NCBI GenBank assembly: GCA_002685255.1
Contig: NYWU01000033.1
Span: forward strand, 62,001 to 126,000
DNA from: Idiomarinaceae bacterium
Lineage (GTDB): Bacteria; Pseudomonadota; Gammaproteobacteria; Enterobacterales; Alteromonadaceae
DNA length: 64,000 nt
Reading direction: 5' to 3'
Of this stretch, positions 59,347 to 64,000 are shown piece after piece (position 1 is the stretch's first letter; each line of letters begins with the position of its first letter). The position numbers and the translations under genes were made by a program. The notes beneath the pieces were generated by a model, which made no database searches, was not told where the DNA came from, and worked only from the letters and a program-made list of their open reading frames with translations.

Positions 59347-59987
59347 TGATGGAACTTTACGGATACTGGCGCTCAAGCGCCAGTTTTCGTGTGCGCTTAG
59401 GACTGGCATTTAAACAGTGCGACTATACTTATCACCCGGTTCACCTAGTCAAAGATGGCGGTGAGCAGCATAGTGAAGCGTACCGGAAACTAAACCCTTC
59501 TGAACTCGTCCCTACGTTGATTGATGGTGACGTTAAACTCAATCAGTCGCTAGCCATTCTCGAATATCTCGATGATTGTTACCCCGATAATCCTTTGCTA
59601 CCCGCGGAACATGTTGCCAAAGCGCAAGTGCGCGCGCTCGCCTATGATCTAGCGTGTGAGCTGCAACCCGTAACCAACCTGCGTGTATTGCAGTATTTGA
59701 CGGGCACGCTTAAATGCAGTGATGAACAGAAAGTTGAGTGGATCCATCACTGGGTCACGAAGAGCTTTACCGCATTTGAACAGCGGCTTGCCGATTATGC
59801 AGGTGATTATTGCTTTGGAAATTCGGTAACATTGGCAGATATTTGTTTGTTGCCGCAAGTGTACAACGCAGTTCGGTTTAATGTGCCGCTAGACGACTAT
59901 CCAAACCTATTGCGTGTACACAGCAATTTAATAAAGCTGGATGCGGTTCAACAAGCCTTACCGGAAAATCAACCCGACGCACAATAA
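59346..59987 (+). CDS. maiA: Maleylacetoacetate isomerase (zeta-class GST)
   Basis: Glutathione-dependent cis-trans isomerase turning maleylacetoacetate into fumarylacetoacetate. The 213-residue protein opens ELYGYWRSSASFRVRLGLAF, whose SSASFRVR is the zeta-class glutathione-activating motif, then NQSLAILEYLDDCYPD. The all-helical C-terminal GST domain includes QVRALAYDLACELQPVTNLR and FGNSVTLADICLLPQVYNA. The ATG at 59346 shares a base with the fahA stop; a second ATG follows at 59349. Gene order is hmgA-fahA-maiA. Confidence 0.95.
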   Translation: MMELYGYWRSSASFRVRLGLAFKQCDYTYHPVHLVKDGGEQHSEAYRKLNPSELVPTLIDGDVKLNQSLAILEYLDDCYPDNPLLPAEHVAKAQVRALAYDLACELQPVTNLRVLQYLTGTLKCSDEQKVEWIHHWVTKSFTAFEQRLADYAGDYCFGNSVTLADICLLPQVYNAVRFNVPLDDYPNLLRVHSNLIKLDAVQQALPENQPDAQ

Positions 59988-59998
59988 AGGAAATCAGT

Positions 59999-62494
59999 AT
60001 GCAAAAATCCCGTTTGGTGATCGCACTGAGCGCGGCGCTCGTCACTGCGTCTTGCGCATCCACTCAAAGCACGGTTGCGCAATCTACAACCACTCAAAAG
60101 GCGCCCACACCCGCAACTTTAAAAGCAGACCCACTGGCTTCGGCTGAGGGCGTGGCTGAGCTTACCCTTGAGCAAATCATGGCTGATCCCGATTGGATGG
60201 GGCGCTTTCCTGAAAACGCGTTTTGGAGCTTAGACGGGCAAGATATCCTGTTCTACCAAAAACGCGAAGGTAGTGAAGTTCGCGACTTAATGATAATTAA
60301 GGGTGGACAAGGTGAGCCGCAGGCTGTGCCACTCTCGGAGCAACACCTTTATATCGCTGACGAAAAAGAATCGTCGGTAGCGGGTGACTGGTTAGCATAC
60401 ACCTTTAAAGGTAACGTGTTTGTACGTTTTGGTAATGGAGAAGTAAAGCAACTTACACGCGATAGCGAGCGTCAGCACAACCTTCAAGCGATGGCGGATG
60501 GCTCGTTAAGTTATCAGCAGGGCCAGCAGTTTTTCCGTATCGACGTACGTTCAGGTTTGTCACAGCAAATGGCTGATATCCAGTTCGCTGACGAGCCACA
60601 AGCCAATGAAGCGCCGGCTGACTATATCGCTAAGGAAGAACAGAAGCTGATTCAGTTCGTACAGAAAGAGCGTAAAAATCGTGCGGAACAGTTTGAATAT
60701 CAGCAGCAGTTACAGCAACAAAATGACACATTAGCGCCGCAGGCGTTTTATCTTGATAAACGTATGCAATGGGTCGATGGACGCCTGTCGCCGAACGGAC
60801 GTTACCTGTTGGTTGCTATGTCCGAGCCACAGAGTTGGCGCGATGACGGCGATATCATGCCGAACTACATCACAGAAGATGGTCGCATTGAGCCGGAGAA
60901 AGTGCGTCGCCGTGTCGCCGATGCAAAACCTCAGCAACATCAGTTAGTGTTGCTGGATCTGCAGACGCACACTCAAACGAGTTTGACCTACAACACACTC
61001 GACGGCTGGAACGAAGACGTGTTGGCTGCGGTAAAATCTGAAAATGCCAAAGCGGAAGGTCAGTCATACGAAAGCAAAAAAGAACCTCGTGCTATTCAGT
61101 TGATGGCTGACTGGGGCTGGGAAAACGGTGCGATTCAGTGGAACCAAGAAGGTTCGGAAGTGGCCGTTATGCTCGAAGCTTGGGACAACAAGGATCGTTG
61201 GATTGCGACCGTCGACTTCGGCGCTAAGCAGTTAGAGCAGCAAGATCGCTTACACGACGATGCATGGATTAATTACACACACAATGAGTTTGGTTGGGTC
61301 GATCACGATACGCTTTGGTTCATGTCCGAAGCGGATGGCTACTCACATCTGTATGCGCGTGATCTCGATAAACAAACCACGCAATTGACTGAAGGCCAAT
61401 ACGTGGTGGAAACACCGACACTATCGGCTGACAGCAGTCAGTTGTACTTTCAAGCCAATCAACCCCACCCCGGTATTTATGAGATTTATCGTGTCGCAGT
61501 AGATGGCTCAAGTGAACCCGAACAGCTCACTGACTTAGGTGGAATGACGGGCTACGAATTAAGTCCAACGAGTGAGAAGTTACTCCTGACATATTCGACA
61601 CCACTGATGCCGCCTGAGCTTTACGTTAAGAATGCAGATGCGACAGACGAAGCACAGCGACTTACACACACTGTGTCGGAGAAGTTTTTAAGTATCGACT
61701 GGACCGCGCCGGAAATCGTACCCATTGCTTCATCCCACGTAGATGAACCGATTTATACACGGGTATACAAACCGGAAGGCTTTGATGCCGAACGAGCAGA
61801 AGAATATCCGGCAGTCGTCTTTATTCACGGCGCGGGCTACCTACAAAATGCGCACATGGGCTGGTCTGGTTATTTCCGTGAATTTATGTTCCATAGCTTC
61901 CTTAACAAGCAAGGTTATGTCGTGGCTGATCTCGATTACCGAGGTTCTAAAGGTTACGGACGTGATTGGCGCACCGCAATCTATCGCCAAATGGGCACGC
62001 CTGAGGTTGAAGATTTGGTCGACGTAACGGATTGGCTACAAACCAATGTTAATGTTGATGGCGAGCGCATGGGTACTTATGGTGGCTCGTATGGTGGCTT
62101 TTTAACCTTTATGGCGCTATTTAAAGAACCTGGCTTATTCCAAGCCGGCTCGGCGTTGCGTCCGGTGACCGACTGGGCACATTACAACACAGGTTATACG
62201 TCCAATATTCTTAACTTACCGCAGGATGATGCGATCGCTTACCGTCGTAGCTCTCCCATTTATTTTGCGGATGGTTTAGAAGACGCGTTATTGATCAACT
62301 CACCGATGGTAGATGACAACGTATTCTTCCAAGACAGTGTGCGTCTTGTACAACGTTTGATTGAGTTGAAAAAGACCGACTGGGAAACCGCGATTTATCC
62401 AGTGGAGCCTCATGGTTTCCGTCAGCCGGAGAGTTGGTTAAACGAATACCGTCGTATTTATAAGCTGTTTGAGGAAAACCTACAGCAGGATTAA
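59999..62494 (+). CDS. S9-family prolyl oligopeptidase-like peptidase, lipoprotein
   Basis: Predicted serine peptidase of the S9 family (DPP4/acylaminoacyl-peptidase type), 831 residues. The N-terminus MQKSRLVIALSAALVTASC ends in a lipobox, so the protein is anchored in the envelope. A beta-propeller region (about 60-560) is followed by the alpha/beta hydrolase domain. The triad is visible: Ser697 in YGGSYGGF, Asp772 or 773 in VDDNVFF, His805 in PHGFRQP. It follows maiA by 11 bases and may be cotranscribed, linking peptide cleavage with use of the released amino acids. There is no GlyGly-CTERM tail. The stop sits in a palindrome shared with the next gene. Confidence 0.92.
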   Translation: MQKSRLVIALSAALVTASCASTQSTVAQSTTTQKAPTPATLKADPLASAEGVAELTLEQIMADPDWMGRFPENAFWSLDGQDILFYQKREGSEVRDLMIIKGGQGEPQAVPLSEQHLYIADEKESSVAGDWLAYTFKGNVFVRFGNGEVKQLTRDSERQHNLQAMADGSLSYQQGQQFFRIDVRSGLSQQMADIQFADEPQANEAPADYIAKEEQKLIQFVQKERKNRAEQFEYQQQLQQQNDTLAPQAFYLDKRMQWVDGRLSPNGRYLLVAMSEPQSWRDDGDIMPNYITEDGRIEPEKVRRRVADAKPQQHQLVLLDLQTHTQTSLTYNTLDGWNEDVLAAVKSENAKAEGQSYESKKEPRAIQLMADWGWENGAIQWNQEGSEVAVMLEAWDNKDRWIATVDFGAKQLEQQDRLHDDAWINYTHNEFGWVDHDTLWFMSEADGYSHLYARDLDKQTTQLTEGQYVVETPTLSADSSQLYFQANQPHPGIYEIYRVAVDGSSEPEQLTDLGGMTGYELSPTSEKLLLTYSTPLMPPELYVKNADATDEAQRLTHTVSEKFLSIDWTAPEIVPIASSHVDEPIYTRVYKPEGFDAERAEEYPAVVFIHGAGYLQNAHMGWSGYFREFMFHSFLNKQGYVVADLDYRGSKGYGRDWRTAIYRQMGTPEVEDLVDVTDWLQTNVNVDGERMGTYGGSYGGFLTFMALFKEPGLFQAGSALRPVTDWAHYNTGYTSNILNLPQDDAIAYRRSSPIYFADGLEDALLINSPMVDDNVFFQDSVRLVQRLIELKKTDWETAIYPVEPHGFRQPESWLNEYRRIYKLFEENLQQD

Positions 62495-62503
62495 TCCTGC
62501 TGT
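62482..62503. terminator. Perfect 22-bp palindrome holding both stop codons; probable bidirectional terminator
   Basis: Arms ACAGCAGGA and TCCTGCTGT surround TTAA. The RNA would form a nine-base stem with a four-base loop in either direction. AAAAC upstream and GTTTTC downstream give short T-runs for both strands. The central TTAA supplies the stop of the S9 peptidase gene on the plus strand and of the rhombosortase gene on the minus strand. Confidence 0.7.
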
Positions 62504-63075
62504 GTTTTCTGCCTGTTTACGGCGTCGGCTAACCGACGTCGTTGCAGGAACCAAGTAACTCCGCCAGCAATCATGCCGGCTGCATGAATCAAGGCGACAT
62601 CCGGACCGACAAAATGGTCAGGTCTAAAGCCTGCTAGCTCGGCAATTACTTTACCCAGTAAAACCACAATGACTGCTAGGTACCAAGGCTGCTTGAGTGT
62701 CGCATTGATGAGGCATACCAGTAGTAGGCCATGTAGCACACCCGATAATCCGACATATTCTATCGTCTCCGGCCACAGCCATAGCAGACCACCGCTTATT
62801 ACACTGATAAGCAAATAATTATTGAATAACTGACGCATATCGAATTGGTCATTAAAAATGCCGACGACCAATGCGAGTCCAGCCATATTAAATAGCCAGT
62901 GATTCCAATCCAAATGCACTAACGGAGCGCTGACTAAAGTCCAGATACTTTCACCCAGTTGAGCACTGTTATAAGTCAAAATTGCGTGGTAGGGCAGCCA
63001 TTGCATGACTAACGATATTAAAATCAACACGGCTGCCGCCATTGCTCCACTGGTGAGTGATTGGGTTTTGTTCAT
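62491..63075 (-). CDS. rrtA: Rhombosortase-like rhomboid-family intramembrane serine protease
   Basis: Inner-membrane serine protease, 194 residues from the ATG at 63075 (the frame is open to 63147). It has about six membrane segments. The catalytic Ser111 lies in YVGLSGVLHGL and His164 in ALIHAAGMIAGG. HLDWNHWLFNMAGL (H54, H59) is the second-helix histidine motif. This pattern is that of rhombosortases, which process proteins with GlyGly-CTERM tails, often secreted proteases. No such tail is visible in this window; the neighbouring ggt continues beyond it. A general rhomboid protease is the alternative. Confidence 0.85.
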   Translation of the reverse strand: MNKTQSLTSGAMAAAVLILISLVMQWLPYHAILTYNSAQLGESIWTLVSAPLVHLDWNHWLFNMAGLALVVGIFNDQFDMRQLFNNYLLISVISGGLLWLWPETIEYVGLSGVLHGLLLVCLINATLKQPWYLAVIVVLLGKVIAELAGFRPDHFVGPDVALIHAAGMIAGGVTWFLQRRRLADAVNRQKTQQD

Positions 63076-63145
63076 AAGCGTTTGCCTGTTCTCCTGTTGC
63101 TCCGTATGATAGAGAGCACTACTTGTACCAGATGTTAGGGCTATC

Positions 63146-64000
63146 ATGAAGTCAATTAATACCTCGCATTGGATTTTATCGTCTATCGCCGCGGCATTAC
63201 TCGCCGCTTGCTCTCCTACTCAAACAAGTGCTAGCGCGACAGCGGCATCACAAGACTCTGAGCCAAAGCAAGAAGCGCGCGAGCCAGAAGTAGCGACGGG
63301 TTTTGCGGATAAAAAAGCAGTCGTAACGGATAACTTTATGGTGACTGCAGCCAACCCCCATGCCGTAGAGGCTGGCTATAAGGTTTTAAAACAAGGCGGT
63401 AGTGCCGTTGATGCCGCAATTGCGGTACAAGCAATGCTTGGCTTAACAGAGCCGCAGTCGTCCGGTATCGGTGGTGGTGCGTTTATTCTTTATTGGGATA
63501 ACGAGCAACAAAAACTGTATACCATCGATGCGCGCGAGACAGCGCCGATGGAAGCGACTGAAGCGCTATTTCTTGACGAGGACGGTAATGCCCCGCCATG
63601 GATCGAAGCGGTCGTAGGTGGCCGTTCTGTGGGAACACCCGGTGTACTGCGTGGCTTGGAATTAGCACACCAAAAATGGGGCCAATTAAATTGGCAACCG
63701 TTGTTTGAAGATGCGATTAATCTAGCTGAGAACGGGTTTGAAGTCTCGCCTCGGTTAGCTAAGTTGGTCGAAAGCGAAATCAACCCAGGCGTTAAGAAAA
63801 TGCCAACGATTTCAGATTATCTGTTTCCTGATGGGCAGCCGATTGAAGCAGGCATGACTTTGGTCAACAAAGCTTATGCCGATAGCCTGAGCTTGATTGC
63901 TAAGCAGGGTGCGGATGCGTTTTACCAAGGCCCATTAGCCGAAAAAATTGTTGATGCGGTGCGGAATAGTCCGATAGCGCCTGGCGTTCTAAGTACCAAG
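63146..64000 (+). CDS. ggt: Gamma-glutamyltransferase, lipoprotein form (3' end outside window)
   Basis: I read this frame directly; it is open from the ATG at 63146 to the window end (285 residues). GGT hydrolyses glutathione and other gamma-glutamyl compounds and transfers the glutamyl group to peptides or water in the periplasm. The N-terminus ends in ALLAAC (Cys22), a lipobox, followed by an Ala/Ser/Glu-rich linker. VTAANPHAVEAGYKVLKQGG, DAAIAVQAMLGLTEPQSSGI and TIDARETAPMEAT are GGT signature blocks, the last carrying the substrate-binding Arg. The catalytic Thr of the small subunit lies outside the window. It is divergent from the rhombosortase gene across 70 bases. Confidence 0.95.
   Translation, partial: MKSINTSHWILSSIAAALLAACSPTQTSASATAASQDSEPKQEAREPEVATGFADKKAVVTDNFMVTAANPHAVEAGYKVLKQGGSAVDAAIAVQAMLGLTEPQSSGIGGGAFILYWDNEQQKLYTIDARETAPMEATEALFLDEDGNAPPWIEAVVGGRSVGTPGVLRGLELAHQKWGQLNWQPLFEDAINLAENGFEVSPRLAKLVESEINPGVKKMPTISDYLFPDGQPIEAGMTLVNKAYADSLSLIAKQGADAFYQGPLAEKIVDAVRNSPIAPGVLSTK

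Overview
This window is a run of core chromosome from a gammaproteobacterium, most likely a marine Alteromonadales species of the Idiomarina type. That placement is an inference. It rests on E. coli-like gene order (nadB<>rpoE-rseABC-lepA-lepB-rnc-era-recO-pdxJ-acpS; relA-mazG-pyrG-eno; ftsB-ispDF-truD-surE-pcm-nlpD-rpoS), a moderate GC content, and an emphasis on peptide and amino-acid catabolism. I see no phage, insertion sequence, CRISPR array, rRNA or tRNA. Coding density is very high. No gene-free stretch exceeds 300 bases; the largest gaps are 252 bases before hppD and 204 bases between pspF and pspA.

Layout. 1-8817: nadB (3' end cut off) faces the sigma-E operon rpoE-rseABC, which carries its own sigma-E type promoter; then lepA-lepB-rnc-era. 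8824-17972: recO-pdxJ-acpS-rlmD-relA-mazG, then pyrG-eno. 17926-25198: about 7 kb of accessory genes splits the usual eno-ftsB junction. It holds an unknown protein, an iron-linked divergent pair sharing a Fur-box-like site, a diguanylate cyclase, an SdpR/SdpI-like pair with a perfect palindromic operator, a GNAT enzyme, ilvE and two membrane proteins. 25275-31741: ftsB-ispD-ispF-truD-surE-pcm-yqaA-nlpD-rpoS. 31738-37381: mutS, cinA-type amidase, recA behind a consensus SOS box, and a dGTPase-like gene where recX often sits. 37399-41284: an EAL/HDOD protein, a patatin-like protein and putP.

41302-51585: envelope stress block. pspF-sapABCDF runs leftward, with putP closely behind. pspABC-ycjX-ycjF runs rightward from a sigma-54 type promoter. 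51743-59987: methionine gamma-lyase, then a complete set for Phe/Tyr breakdown except the transaminase: phhA-phhB-tyrR, then hppD-hmgA-fahA-maiA preceded by TyrR-box-like sites. Phe goes to Tyr (PhhA, with PhhB recycling the pterin), the ketoacid goes to homogentisate (HppD), and then HmgA, MaiA and FahA yield fumarate and acetoacetate. 59999-64000: an S9 peptidase lipoprotein, a rhombosortase-like protease and the start of a gamma-glutamyltransferase lipoprotein, consistent with scavenging of peptides.

A recurrent structural theme is that five of the seven convergent gene pairs overlap by exactly four bases through interlocked stop codons (TTAA or TTAG). One of these lies at the centre of a perfect palindrome that looks like a bidirectional terminator. 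No clearly new multi-gene system was found. The most interesting leads are the accessory block between eno and ftsB, the tyrosine-catabolism control region with a TyrR protein altered in Walker B, and the interlocked convergent gene ends.
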